From Variovorax sp. PMC12 (GTDB lineage Bacteria > Pseudomonadota > Gammaproteobacteria > Burkholderiales > Burkholderiaceae_C): DNA of 64,000 nucleotides. The position numbers were made by a program, and so were the translations under genes. Of the stretch, positions 34,497 to 43,492 are shown in pieces. Location: NCBI RefSeq assembly GCF_003019815.1, contig NZ_CP027774.1:434001-498000 (forward strand), given 5' to 3'. The notes below the pieces were generated by a model. That model was not told where the DNA came from, did no database searches, and was given only the letters and a program-made list of their open reading frames with translations. How positions within the stretch are numbered: the first letter of the stretch is position 1; each line of letters opens with the position of its first letter.

Positions 34497-36280
34497 CGTT
34501 TCGTTCCTGGGTGCTCGCGGCCTTCGCCGTGGCGGCCATTTCTGGCGTCGTGCTGTTCGCCTCAAGCTACTACGTCACGCTTGCGAGCTTCGTGCTGCTC
34601 TACGCCACGGTGGCGCTCGGGCTCACCTTGATGACCGGTTTCGCCGGGCTGATCTCCTTCGGGCAGGCGGCCTTCGTCGGCATGGGCGCCTACGCGGCCG
34701 GCTACCTCGCGGTGGCACACGGCGTGCCCGGCTGGGCCACGCTGCTGGCCGGGGTCGCGCTCGCAACGCTCGCGGCCGCGGGGATCGGCGCATTGACGCT
34801 CTCGATGGGCGGCCACTACCTCTCGCTGGCCACGCTGGCATGGGGCGTGGTCGTCTACTACGGGCTGGGCATTGTCGAGCCGCTGGGCGGCTTCAACGGC
34901 CTGTCGGGCATTCCCGCGCTGACCCTCTTCGGTCTCGACTTCGCCTCCGAGCGGTCGATGTTCTGCCTGATCGCGCTGGGCTTCGCGCTCGCCTTCTGTC
35001 TGGTGCGCAACCTGCTCGACTCTCGGTTGGGGCGCGCCGTGCGTGCGCTGCGCGCCGGTGCCGACCTGCCCGAGGCGTTTGGTGCGCATGCGTTCCGGCT
35101 CAAGGTCGCGGTGTTCTGCACCGCCGCGGGCTTGGCCGGCATGGCGGGCTGGCTCTACGTCTACATGCAGCGCTTCCTCAACCCCACGCCCTTCGGGTTG
35201 CAGATGAGCATCGAATACCTGTTCATGGCCGTGATGGGCGGCGTGGGTGCGCTGTGGGGTGCGCTGGTAGGCGCTGGCGTCGTGGTGGTGCTCAAGCAGG
35301 TGCTCCAGGATGTGCTGCCGGCACTGCTCGGCCGCTCGGGCAACTTCGAAATGGCGGTGTTCGGCGTGCTGATGCTGCTGATCCTCGCGCGCGCCAATGC
35401 GGGACTGTGGCCACTGCTGGCGCGCTGGACGCGCGCCGCGCCCGCGGCGGCACCGCGGCCCGTGGCGAGCGGCGAACCGGCCGTGCTGCAAATGCCAGCG
35501 CAGCGCGCGCCCGCCGCGGCAGGTGAGGTGCTTCTGTGCGTCGACGAGGCCGAGAAGCGCTTCGGTGGGCTGGTCGCGGTCAACCGCGTCTCCTTCGAGG
35601 TGCGCGACGGGGAGATCGTTGCGTTGCTGGGTCCCAACGGCGCGGGCAAGAGCACGCTGTTCAACCTGATCACCGGCCTCTTGCCCGCCAGCGCCGGCGC
35701 GATCACGCTGCGCGGCCAGCGCATTGATGCGCTCGGCGCGCGCCACGTGGCCGCGCGTGGCGTGGCGCGCACCTTCCAGCATGTGAAGCTGGTGGCCGAT
35801 ATGAGCGTGCGAGACAACGCGGCGCTCGGCTGCCATCTGCTCGGGCGAGACGGCTGGCTGCGCGCGATGCTTCGGCTGGACCGTCGTGAGGAGGCCGAGA
35901 TCCAGGCCATGGCGCTGGCTCAGCTGAGGCGCTGCGGCCTCGAGGACCTTGCGGACGCGCCTGCCGCCAGCCTGCCGCTGGGCAAGCAGCGCATTCTGGA
36001 GATCGCGCGCGCCCTGTGCGCCCGCCCTCAGCTGCTGCTGCTCGACGAGCCCGCTGCTGGCCTGCGGCACCAGGAAAAAAGAAACCTGGCCGTGCTGCTC
36101 AAGCAGCTGCGCAGCGAGGGCGTGACCGTGCTCATCGTGGATCACGACATGGAATTCATCATGGACATCGCCGACCGACTGGTCGTGATGCAGTTCGGCC
36201 AAAAGATTGCAGAGGGCGAGGCGCAGGCAGTGCGCGACGACCCGCGCGTGCAGCAAGCCTACTTGGGGAGTGCGGCATGA
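34493..36280 (+). CDS. Fused Liv permease-ATPase (LivM-LivG)
   Basis: A 595-aa fusion. Residues 1-310 are a LivM permease (LTLMTGFAGLISFGQAAFVGMGA). After an Ala/Pro-rich linker, residues 345-595 are a LivG ATPase with Walker A GPNGAGKST near 380, TFQHVKLVADMSV and LLLLDEPAAGL. Such M-G fusions recur in Burkholderiales Liv systems. The ATG at 34493 has GGAGG just upstream. The fusion fixes a 1:1 ratio of permease and ATPase. Confidence 0.9.
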   Translation: MTFRSWVLAAFAVAAISGVVLFASSYYVTLASFVLLYATVALGLTLMTGFAGLISFGQAAFVGMGAYAAGYLAVAHGVPGWATLLAGVALATLAAAGIGALTLSMGGHYLSLATLAWGVVVYYGLGIVEPLGGFNGLSGIPALTLFGLDFASERSMFCLIALGFALAFCLVRNLLDSRLGRAVRALRAGADLPEAFGAHAFRLKVAVFCTAAGLAGMAGWLYVYMQRFLNPTPFGLQMSIEYLFMAVMGGVGALWGALVGAGVVVVLKQVLQDVLPALLGRSGNFEMAVFGVLMLLILARANAGLWPLLARWTRAAPAAAPRPVASGEPAVLQMPAQRAPAAAGEVLLCVDEAEKRFGGLVAVNRVSFEVRDGEIVALLGPNGAGKSTLFNLITGLLPASAGAITLRGQRIDALGARHVAARGVARTFQHVKLVADMSVRDNAALGCHLLGRDGWLRAMLRLDRREEAEIQAMALAQLRRCGLEDLADAPAASLPLGKQRILEIARALCARPQLLLLDEPAAGLRHQEKRNLAVLLKQLRSEGVTVLIVDHDMEFIMDIADRLVVMQFGQKIAEGEAQAVRDDPRVQQAYLGSAA

Positions 36281-37041
36281 CGCTGGAAGCCCGCGCCCTG
36301 TGCGCGTTCCACGGCCGCATCCCGGCGCTGCACGAAGTCGACGTGGCGGTGCCGCCCTCGGGCATCGTCACCGTGGTCGGACCCAATGGCGCAGGCAAGT
36401 CCACGCTGCTGGCCGCGCTCATGGGTCGGCTGCCGATGAGCGGCGAAGTCCGGCTTGACGGCACCGACCTGCGCTTCGTCTCGCCCGAGCGCCGCGTGGC
36501 GATGGGCCTTTCACTGGTGCCCGAGCAGCGCGACCTTTTCGGGACCATGAGCGTGGCCGACAACCTTGAGCTCGGCGCCTTCTGCTGGCGCCGCGCGGGG
36601 CGGCGTGCCATCGCCGCCGAGATGGAGCGCGTGTACGCGCTGTTCCCGCGCCTGGGCGAGCGGCATGCCCAACTGGCGCACACGCTCTCAGGCGGCGAAC
36701 GGCAGATGCTCGCTTTGGGCCGTGCGTTGATGGCGCGACCGCGCATTCTCCTGCTCGACGAGCCGAGCCTGGGGCTCGCGCCGCTGGTGGTGCGTGACAT
36801 CTTCGCGACCGTGCGGCGGCTCCAGGCGCAGGGCGTGGCGATTTTGCTGGTCGAGCAGAACGCGCGCGCCGCCTTCGAGGTGGCCGACCATGCTTACGTG
36901 CTCGAGATGGGCCGCGTGAGCCTGCAGGGGCCGGCCACCGATGTCGCGCGCGATGCGCGAGTCGCCGACAGCTACTTGGGGCGCGCCGCAGCGGCGTCGG
37001 CCCCCATCGAATTGATACCGCCCGTCGTGCTGGCGGCCTGA
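36277..37041 (+). CDS. Liv-type ATP-binding protein (LivF-like)
   Basis: A 254-aa ATPase with GPNGAGKSTLLAALMG, LSGGERQMLALGRALM and LLLDEPSLGLAPLVV. It overlaps the fusion gene by 4 bases and completes the transporter: receptor, H, M-G, F. Twelve bases later the FAD oxidase gene begins, so transport and catabolism are in one message. Confidence 0.9.
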   Translation: MTLEARALCAFHGRIPALHEVDVAVPPSGIVTVVGPNGAGKSTLLAALMGRLPMSGEVRLDGTDLRFVSPERRVAMGLSLVPEQRDLFGTMSVADNLELGAFCWRRAGRRAIAAEMERVYALFPRLGERHAQLAHTLSGGERQMLALGRALMARPRILLLDEPSLGLAPLVVRDIFATVRRLQAQGVAILLVEQNARAAFEVADHAYVLEMGRVSLQGPATDVARDARVADSYLGRAAAASAPIELIPPVVLAA

Positions 37042-37052
37042 AGGACATACGC

Positions 37053-38462
37053 ATGAATGAGAAATCCCTTGCGCTGCACGAGCGCCCAGTAGCCGCGGTG
37101 ATTCGGCAATTGCGCGAATGTTTTGGCGATCGCTGCACGATCGGCCAGGCGGTGCGCGACCAGCACGGCAAGGACGTATCCTTCCATCCGCTGCATGCCC
37201 CAGACGCGGTGGTGTTCGCCGAATCGACTGGCGAGGTGGCCACGGTCGCGCGGCTTTGCCACGCGGCCTCGGTGCCGATGATCCCCTTCGGCACCGGAAC
37301 CTCGTGCGAAGGCGGCGTCGCGGCGCTGCACGGTGGCATCTGCATCGACCTTTCGCGCATGAATGCCGTGCTCGAGATCCACGAGGCTGACTTCGACTGC
37401 CGCGTGCAAGCCGGCGTGACGCGCAAGCAGCTCAACGCGGCGCTGCACGGCAGCGGTCTGCATTTCCCGATTGACCCCGGCGCCGATGCCTCGATCGGAG
37501 GCATGGTGTCGACGCGCGCCTCGGGCACCAACGCCGTCCGCTACGGGACCATGCGCGAGAGCGTGATGTCGCTCGAGGTGGTGCTGCCCGACGGAGAGGT
37601 GGTGCGCACCGGGGGGCGCGCCCGGAAGTCGGCCGCGGGTTACGACCTCACGCACCTGTTCACCGGCGCGGAGGGCACGCTAGGCATCGTCACCGAGGTG
37701 GGCCTGCGATTGCATCCGCTACCCGAGCAGATCGCGGCCGCGCGTTGCGCTTTTCCTCATTTGCGCGCGGCCATCGACGCGGTCACTTCGATCATGCAGA
37801 CCGGTGTGCCGGTGGGCCGCATCGAGTTTCTCGATGCGCAGCAGATCGAGGCCTGCAACCGCTACGCGAAACTCGGGCTGCCGGTCATGCCCACGCTGTT
37901 CCTCGAATTCCACGGTGCGCCCGAAAGCGTGGCACAGCAGGTGCGCGTGGCCGAGGAACTCGCAGGCGAGAATTGCGGCGTTGGATTCGCGTGGGCCGAC
38001 ACGCCCGAGGAGCGCAGCCGCCTCTGGCAGGCACGCCACGACGTGTGGTGGGCAGCGCTAGCACTGCGCCCCGGCTGCCAGGGCATGCCCACCGATGCCT
38101 GCGTGCCGATCTCGCGCTTGAGCGAAGCGGTGCTGGCAGCGCGCGCCGACGTCGAAGAACTGGGGCTCACCGCCCCCATGTGCGGTCACGTGGGCGACGG
38201 CAACTTCCACCTGTGCGTGGTGGTCGACCCCGCCGATGCCGACGAGATGGCGCGTGCCGAGACGCTGAACGCGCGCTTGATGCGCCGCGCCATCGCGATG
38301 GGCGGCACCTGCACCGGCGAGCACGGCATCGGCTACGGCAAGCTCGACTTCCTCGAACTCGAGCGCGGTGCCTCGATGCGCGTGATGGCGGCGATCAAGC
38401 AGGCGCTCGATCCACGCGGAGTGATGAACCCGGGTAAGGTGCTGCGGCAACCCAGCGTGTGA
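37053..38462 (+). CDS. FAD-linked 2-hydroxyacid dehydrogenase (GlcD / D-lactate dehydrogenase type)
   Basis: A 469-aa flavoprotein of the vanillyl-alcohol-oxidase fold: the FAD-binding core PFGTGTSCEGG...GADASIGGMVSTRASGTNAVRYG in the N-terminal half, and GHVGDGNFHLC near 377 and GEHGIGYGK near 422 in the C-terminal domain. Relatives oxidise D-lactate, glycolate or D-2-hydroxyglutarate. Beside an indolepyruvate oxidoreductase it could turn an aryl-lactate into an aryl-pyruvate; that is inference. Last gene of its unit, convergent with an Lrp gene. Confidence 0.87.
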   Translation: MNEKSLALHERPVAAVIRQLRECFGDRCTIGQAVRDQHGKDVSFHPLHAPDAVVFAESTGEVATVARLCHAASVPMIPFGTGTSCEGGVAALHGGICIDLSRMNAVLEIHEADFDCRVQAGVTRKQLNAALHGSGLHFPIDPGADASIGGMVSTRASGTNAVRYGTMRESVMSLEVVLPDGEVVRTGGRARKSAAGYDLTHLFTGAEGTLGIVTEVGLRLHPLPEQIAAARCAFPHLRAAIDAVTSIMQTGVPVGRIEFLDAQQIEACNRYAKLGLPVMPTLFLEFHGAPESVAQQVRVAEELAGENCGVGFAWADTPEERSRLWQARHDVWWAALALRPGCQGMPTDACVPISRLSEAVLAARADVEELGLTAPMCGHVGDGNFHLCVVVDPADADEMARAETLNARLMRRAIAMGGTCTGEHGIGYGKLDFLELERGASMRVMAAIKQALDPRGVMNPGKVLRQPSV

Positions 38463-38471
38463 ACCGCTCCG

Positions 38472-38966
38472 TCAGAACGACACCCGCGTCAGGTCGAGCC
38501 GGGTGTCGTTCTTAACCTCGCGCAGCGCGACCGAGGTCTTGATCTGCCGGATGCCCTCGAGCTTCAGCATGAAGCGGTGAAGGAAGCGGTCGAAGGCCAG
38601 CGCGTCAGGTACCACGATCTTGAGGATGTAGTCGCTGTCGCCGGTGGTGACCCAGCACTCGAGGATTTCGGGCGTGGCCTGCACCGCGCGCTCGAAGGCC
38701 GCCACCACCGTTTCCGAATGCCGCTCCAGGCTGATCTGCGTGAACATGCAGCCATGCAGGCCGACCTTGTTGCGATCGACCAGTGCGACGAAGCGGCGGA
38801 TGATGCCGCTGTCCTCGAGGTCGCGAAGCCGGCGCCAGCAGGGCGCTGAAGACAGGCCCACCTCGTCGGCCAGTGCCTGCACCGTCATGCGGCCGTCGGC
38901 CTGGAGCAGGTCGAGGATGCGGCGAGTAGGTGCGTCGGACAGCGGCGTCGAATCAGTCTTTCCCAT
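38472..38966 (-). CDS. Lrp/AsnC-family transcriptional regulator
   Basis: A 164-aa feast/famine regulator: N-terminal HTH (RRILDLLQADGRMTVQALADEVGLSSAPCWRRLRDLE) and C-terminal RAM ligand domain (ILECWVTTGDSDYILKIVV). The ATG at 38966 gives the standard length. It is divergent from the oxidoreductase gene at 39085 and likely senses an amino acid linked to its substrate. This adds a second input to the TetR control of that promoter. Confidence 0.9.
   Translation of the reverse strand: MGKTDSTPLSDAPTRRILDLLQADGRMTVQALADEVGLSSAPCWRRLRDLEDSGIIRRFVALVDRNKVGLHGCMFTQISLERHSETVVAAFERAVQATPEILECWVTTGDSDYILKIVVPDALAFDRFLHRFMLKLEGIRQIKTSVALREVKNDTRLDLTRVSF
38476..38510. terminator. Possible bidirectional terminator inside the lrp 3' end
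   Basis: Arms AACGACACCCG and CGGGTGTCGTT (11 bp, perfect) around a 13-base loop, placed between the convergent FAD oxidase and lrp genes. Because it lies within the last lrp codons and has only a short T run (CTT), its role is tentative. Confidence 0.45.
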
Positions 38967-39032
38967 GGTGGCAATCTCCGGAATGAAACATGCCGGGTTG
39001 TCACCAACACCGCACGGATCGCAATTATATAT

Positions 39033-39046
39033 GCTGTCCAGACGGA
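39033..39046. promoter_or_regulatory. TetR-type operator, copy 4 (oxidoreductase / lrp gap)
   Basis: GCTGTCCAGACGGA in an AT-rich promoter (ATTATAT before, TTAATATTTG after), 39 bases before the oxidoreductase start and 67 before lrp on the other strand. Confidence 0.65.
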
Positions 39047-39084
39047 TTAATATTTGATCTTCCCCCGATGGACGGATCCACACC

Positions 39085-42000
39085 ATGCAGACACAAGAAG
39101 CAGCGCTCGCGCTGGAGACAGGCTACCGGCTCGGAGACAACCGCACCGCGCGCGCAGGCCGCGTGTTCCTTACCGGCACGCAAGCACTGGTGCGGCTGTT
39201 GTTCCGCCAGCAGCAGGAGGACAAGGCCCGCGGCTGGAACACCGCCGGCTATGTGAGCGGATACCGTGGCTCCCCGCTCGCGGGCGTTGACACTGAGTTG
39301 TGGCGAGCCAAGTCAGATCTGGCCGAACACGGCATCCGCTTTCTGCCGGCCATCAACGAGGACCTTGCCGCCACCGCGGTGATGGGCACGCAGCAGGTTG
39401 GCCTGGACCCCGAGCGCGAGGTCGACGGCGTGTTCGCCATGTGGTACGGCAAGGGGCCGGGCGTGGACCGCGCGGGCGATGCGATCCGCCACGGCAACGC
39501 GGCCGGCACGTCACGCCGCGGCGGCGTGCTGATGGTGGTGGGCGACGACCATGCCGCCACGTCTTCGTCGATCCCGAACGCCAGCGACCTGTCGCTGATG
39601 GGCTGGGGAATTCCGATCGTGCATCCGGCCTCGGTCGACGAGTACGAAGCCTTCGGCCTCTGGGGCTGGGCCGCGTCGCGCCATGCCAGCACCTGGGTCG
39701 CGTTCAAGGCGATCTCGGAGACGGTCGAGAGCGCGCGCTCGGTCGATGCTTCTATCGATGCGGCGTTCGCATTGCCCGAGCCCTCCGAATTGGCCGATAC
39801 CTCAGCGCTCGAATACCGCACGAGCGACTTCCTCACGGCGGCCGTCGAAATACGGCTGGCCGCCAAGCTCGAAGCCTTCAGCGCTTTCGCGCGCGGCAAC
39901 CCGCTCGACCGCCTGGTGGTGGCCGCGCCCGAGGCCACGACCGGCATCGTGGCGGTCGGCAAGTCCTTCCACGACCTGATGGAAGTGCTGCAGCGCTGCG
40001 GCTTCGGCGCCGACGACCTTCCGGCGCTCGGGCTGCGGCTTTACAAGCCCGGCCTGGTGTTCCCGCTCGATAACGAGGGCGCCGACCGCTTCTGCGAGGG
40101 GTTGTCTCATGTGCTGGTGATCGAGGAGAAGGCATCGGTGGTCGAGCAGCAACTCAAGGACCGCGTGTTCAACCGCGCGCGCCGGCCCACGGTCTGTGGC
40201 AAGCAGGACCTTGAAGGCCATCCGCTGCTGGTCTGGACCGGCCAGCTCTCGCCAGCGAGCATCGCTGCCGCGCTGCTGACGTGGCTGCGCGCCATCGGGC
40301 ATCCGCTGGCTGCGCGCATCGACACCGCGCGTTTCGCCCCGCGCGCAGCGCTGTCGAACGAGGCCGACGGCATGCGGCGGCTACCGTACTTCTGCTCGGG
40401 CTGCCCGCACAACAGCTCGACCAAGGTGCCCGAGGGCAGCCAGGCACAAGCCGGCGTGGGCTGCCACTACATGGCGAGCTGGATGGACCGCGACACGGGC
40501 GGCCTCACGCAGATGGGCGGCGAGGGCGCCGACTGGCTCGGGCGCGGCGCCTTCACGCGCGTGCCGCACGTCTTCCAGAACATGGGGGAGGGCACCTACT
40601 TCCACTCGGGCTACCTCGCCATCCGTCAGGCGGTCGCAGGCGGCGCCAACATCACCTACAAGATCCTGTTCAACGACGCGGTGGCCATGACCGGCGGCCA
40701 ACCCGTCGACGGCCAGACCAGCGTGCCGCAGATATGCACCCAGGTCGCAAGCGAGGGCGCGCGCAAGGTGGTCGTCGTGACCGACGAGCCACAGCGCTAC
40801 CAGGGCGTGACCTTGGCCGCGGGCGTGCAGGTGCGGCATCGCCGCGAGCTCGACTTGGTGCAGCGCGAGTTGCGCGAGATCTCCGGCGTCACGGTGCTGG
40901 TCTACGACCAGACCTGCGCGGCCGAGAAGCGCCGCCGTCGCAAGCGCAAGAGCTATCCCGATCCGGCGCGGCGGGTACTTATCAACCCCGAGGTCTGCGA
41001 AGGCTGCGGCGACTGCGGCACGCAGTCGAACTGCCTGTCGGTCGCGCCGCTGGAGACCTCGTTCGGCCGCAAACGCCAGATCGACCAGTCGAGCTGCAAC
41101 AAGGACTTTTCGTGTGCTGAAGGCTTCTGCCCCAGCTTCGTGAGCGTGCTCGGCGGCAGCTTGCGCAAGGGCACGGTGGCGGCGCCCGCTCAGGATCCCG
41201 AGGCGCTGGCTGCAGCGCTTGCGCTGCCTGCGCTGCCTTCGCTCGCGCACCCCTTCGACCTGATGATCGCGGGCGTCGGCGGTACCGGCGTCATCACGCT
41301 CGGCGCGCTGATCGCGATGGCTGCGCACCTCGAGGGCAAGGGCATCTCGGTGCTCGACTTCACCGCGCTCGCGCAGAAAGGCGGCTCGGTCGTGAGCCAC
41401 GTGCGCCTGGCCGACACGCCCGATCGCCTGCATGCGGTGCGCCTGCTGCCGGGCACCGCGCGCACCCTGATCGCCGCCGACTTGGTGGTGGGTGTACTGC
41501 CCGACGTGCTGGGCGTGATCGGCGAGGGCCGCACGCGCGTGGTGGTCAACACGCATCTGCAGACCCTGGCCGAGTTCACGCGCCAGCCCGACCTGCCCTA
41601 CCGCGAGGACGCGCTGCTGGCGAAGATCGAGGCCGCCGCGGGTGTCGCGCAGGTCGAGCGCATCGACGCGAACGCCACCGCCAAGGCGCTGCTGGGCGAC
41701 GCCATCGGCGCCAACATGCTGATGCTCGGCCATGCCTGGCAGCAGGGCGGCGTGCCGGTGAGCCTGGCGGCGCTGATGCGCGCGATCGAGCTCAACGGCG
41801 TGGCCGTGGCAGCCAACAAGCGTGCCTTCGCGGCTGGCCGCCTCACCGCCGCCGATCCGCAATGGCGCCAGACCCTGATGGGTGACCGGCGCAGCGTCGT
41901 CACACTGAACCTGCCACAGTCTTTCGAGAAGCTGCTTGAGGAACGCGTGCGCTTCCTCACCGACTATCAAAACGCGCGCTATGCGCGTCGCTACCTCGAC

Positions 42001-42591
42001 ACCGTGCGCCGCGTGGAGGCCGCTGAGCGAGGCATCGCACCTGGAGCGCGGCGGCCGCGGCTGGCGGACGCGGTGGCACGTTCGCTGTTCAAGCTGATGG
42101 CCTACAAAGACGAGTACGAGGTCGCGCGGCTGCATGCGCGGCCCGAGTTCCTTCAGAACCTGCGCAGTCAATTCGAGGGCAACTTCAAACTGCAATTCCA
42201 CTTGGCGCCGCCGATCTTCGAGAAACGCGGCGCTGACGGCAAGGTGCTCAAGCGCAGCTTTGGCGCTTGGATGTTGCCGGTGTTCCGCGGGCTCGCGGCG
42301 ATGCGCGGCCTGCGCGGCACGCCGATCGATCCCTTCGGCTGGCTGGCCGAGCGGCGCGAGGAACGCGCGCTGCTGGTCGAATACGAAGGGCTCGTCGAGC
42401 GCCTGCTTGACGGACTGACCAACGAGCGCATCGGAAGCGCGGTAGCGGTTGCCGCGCTGCCCGAGAAAATCCGTGGCTATGGGCATGTGAAGGCGCGCGC
42501 CATCGCTGAGTACCGCCGCAATCTGGCCACGCTGCTGGCTGCGCACGACGCACCGCCTGCCGTGCAGTCGCCCGCGCTGAAGACTGCCTGA
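39085..42591 (+). CDS. Indolepyruvate:ferredoxin oxidoreductase, fused single-chain type
   Basis: An 1168-aa enzyme combining TPP-dependent alpha and gamma parts. YVSGYRGSPLAGVD near the N-terminus, CSGCPHNSS near 436 and GEGTYFHSGYLAIRQA form the TPP/2-oxoacid region; CEGCGDCGTQSNC near 638 is an Fe-S motif; GVGGTGVITLGALIAMAAHLEG from about 730 begins the gamma domain. The family converts aryl-pyruvates (indolepyruvate, phenylpyruvate, 4-hydroxyphenylpyruvate) to aryl-acetyl-CoA, CO2 and reduced ferredoxin. Under a TetR operator, next to an Lrp gene; it would feed the CoA pathway without ATP. Confidence 0.92.
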   Translation: MQTQEAALALETGYRLGDNRTARAGRVFLTGTQALVRLLFRQQQEDKARGWNTAGYVSGYRGSPLAGVDTELWRAKSDLAEHGIRFLPAINEDLAATAVMGTQQVGLDPEREVDGVFAMWYGKGPGVDRAGDAIRHGNAAGTSRRGGVLMVVGDDHAATSSSIPNASDLSLMGWGIPIVHPASVDEYEAFGLWGWAASRHASTWVAFKAISETVESARSVDASIDAAFALPEPSELADTSALEYRTSDFLTAAVEIRLAAKLEAFSAFARGNPLDRLVVAAPEATTGIVAVGKSFHDLMEVLQRCGFGADDLPALGLRLYKPGLVFPLDNEGADRFCEGLSHVLVIEEKASVVEQQLKDRVFNRARRPTVCGKQDLEGHPLLVWTGQLSPASIAAALLTWLRAIGHPLAARIDTARFAPRAALSNEADGMRRLPYFCSGCPHNSSTKVPEGSQAQAGVGCHYMASWMDRDTGGLTQMGGEGADWLGRGAFTRVPHVFQNMGEGTYFHSGYLAIRQAVAGGANITYKILFNDAVAMTGGQPVDGQTSVPQICTQVASEGARKVVVVTDEPQRYQGVTLAAGVQVRHRRELDLVQRELREISGVTVLVYDQTCAAEKRRRRKRKSYPDPARRVLINPEVCEGCGDCGTQSNCLSVAPLETSFGRKRQIDQSSCNKDFSCAEGFCPSFVSVLGGSLRKGTVAAPAQDPEALAAALALPALPSLAHPFDLMIAGVGGTGVITLGALIAMAAHLEGKGISVLDFTALAQKGGSVVSHVRLADTPDRLHAVRLLPGTARTLIAADLVVGVLPDVLGVIGEGRTRVVVNTHLQTLAEFTRQPDLPYREDALLAKIEAAAGVAQVERIDANATAKALLGDAIGANMLMLGHAWQQGGVPVSLAALMRAIELNGVAVAANKRAFAAGRLTAADPQWRQTLMGDRRSVVTLNLPQSFEKLLEERVRFLTDYQNARYARRYLDTVRRVEAAERGIAPGARRPRLADAVARSLFKLMAYKDEYEVARLHARPEFLQNLRSQFEGNFKLQFHLAPPIFEKRGADGKVLKRSFGAWMLPVFRGLAAMRGLRGTPIDPFGWLAERREERALLVEYEGLVERLLDGLTNERIGSAVAVAALPEKIRGYGHVKARAIAEYRRNLATLLAAHDAPPAVQSPALKTA

Positions 42592-42606
42592 TCGAGGAAC
42601 GCCGCC

Positions 42607-42945
42607 ATGCCCATCGCCCTCGATTGCCGTTACCGCCCCGGTGGCGCGCAGGACCGCCTGCCGATCCGCGCGGCCCACCTCGACTACATGATCGCTAACC
42701 AGGGGCGCGTGCTGCACGGCGGCCCGTCGCTGGTCGACGGGGAGCTGGTCGGCATGTACCTGCTGCTGGCCACCGACGACCCTGGGCAGGCTGACGACTT
42801 CCTGGCCGGCGAGCCCTATGCGCGAGCCGGGCTCTTCGCCGAAGTGCAGCGGACGCTCTTCACGGGCTACCTGCCCGAACCGCGACGGGGCTTCCTGGCG
42901 GAACTGCGGCGCGATGCATCGCGCTGCGTCGCGGCCGCGGACTGA
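42607..42945 (+). CDS. YciI-family protein
   Basis: A 112-aa ferredoxin-like-fold protein of the YCII family: R..H..Y(M)IANQGRVLHGGPSLVDG...GMYLLLATDDPGQADDFLAGEPYARAGLF contains the conserved His and the Asp-Pro-rich end of the domain. Members act as small lyases or dehalogenase-like enzymes, mostly unknown. It follows the oxidoreductase by 15 bases with GAGG upstream, so it belongs to that unit. Confidence 0.82.
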   Translation: MPIALDCRYRPGGAQDRLPIRAAHLDYMIANQGRVLHGGPSLVDGELVGMYLLLATDDPGQADDFLAGEPYARAGLFAEVQRTLFTGYLPEPRRGFLAELRRDASRCVAAAD

Positions 42946-43039
42946 GCAAGCGCGGCACCCACGGGGGCCCGCGCACAAAGTCCTCGGCCATGTCGTCCCA
43001 GGAAGAGCGCTTTTTGACGCCGAGGGTGTCTATAAATAT

Positions 43040-43053
43040 GCCGTCTAGACGGC
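43040..43053. promoter_or_regulatory. TetR-type operator, copy 5 (perfect palindrome)
   Basis: GCCGTCTAGACGGC, a perfect 14-bp palindrome and the best copy of the set, in TATAAATAT...CTCAATATG context, six bases before the relic ORF at 43059. It probably drives the relic, the MFS gene and the M14 gene. Confidence 0.7.
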
Positions 43054-43058
43054 TCAAT

Positions 43059-43469
43059 ATGTTATCGAACATGTCCCACTATCTAGACGCGCACTGCATT
43101 GACGACTTTCGCGAACTGCCACGACGCGCGCTGCCGCGCACGGTGTTCGATTTCATTGACGGTGGCGCGGGCTCTGAGTCGAGCGCGCTCGGCAGCAGCT
43201 TCGGCATTCCTCCCGTGATGGGAACGGCCGCGAACCTCGATTTCGCGGCGCTGGAGGTGACCGTGGGCGAACAAATGGCACGCGTCCTGTGGCGCATCGA
43301 CGCGCTGCTGGCGCAGGCGGGGTCGGACAAGTCGAGACTGCTGAAAGCCACCATCTGGCTCGCCGAGATCGACGACTTTCCCGAGATGAACCGTGTGTGG
43401 ACCGGCTGGCCAGCGCTGCCCACGCTCCTGGTCGAGGTGGCGGTGATCGCTGCGACCGGTGCCCACTGA
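43059..43469 (+). pseudogene. Decayed chimera: FMN 2-hydroxyacid dehydrogenase start joined to RidA end
   Basis: An open frame of 136 codons. The first 35 or so (AHCIDDFRELPRRALPRTVFDFIDGGAGSE) are the N-terminus of FMN-dependent 2-hydroxyacid oxidases (lactate/mandelate type, normally about 380 aa). The rest (RVLWRIDALLAQAGSDKSRLLKATIWLAEIDDFPEMNRVW) is the core of a RidA enamine deaminase, which lacks its first strands and about 15 residues before the ending LLVEVAVIAA. Two genes have been fused by deletion. It follows the best TetR operator. An ATG at 43071 is an alternative start. Not expected to be active as either enzyme. Confidence 0.75.
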
Positions 43470-43492
43470 CATTCTTGCCTACCTCGACGCTC

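Noticed and set aside
40381..42978. An 865-codon open frame antisense to the indolepyruvate oxidoreductase, and similar long antisense frames at 26591-28675 and 59078-61432
   Set aside because: High-GC codon bias keeps the antisense frame open; the translations are Arg/His/Gln-rich with no family text, while the sense strand encodes clear enzymes.
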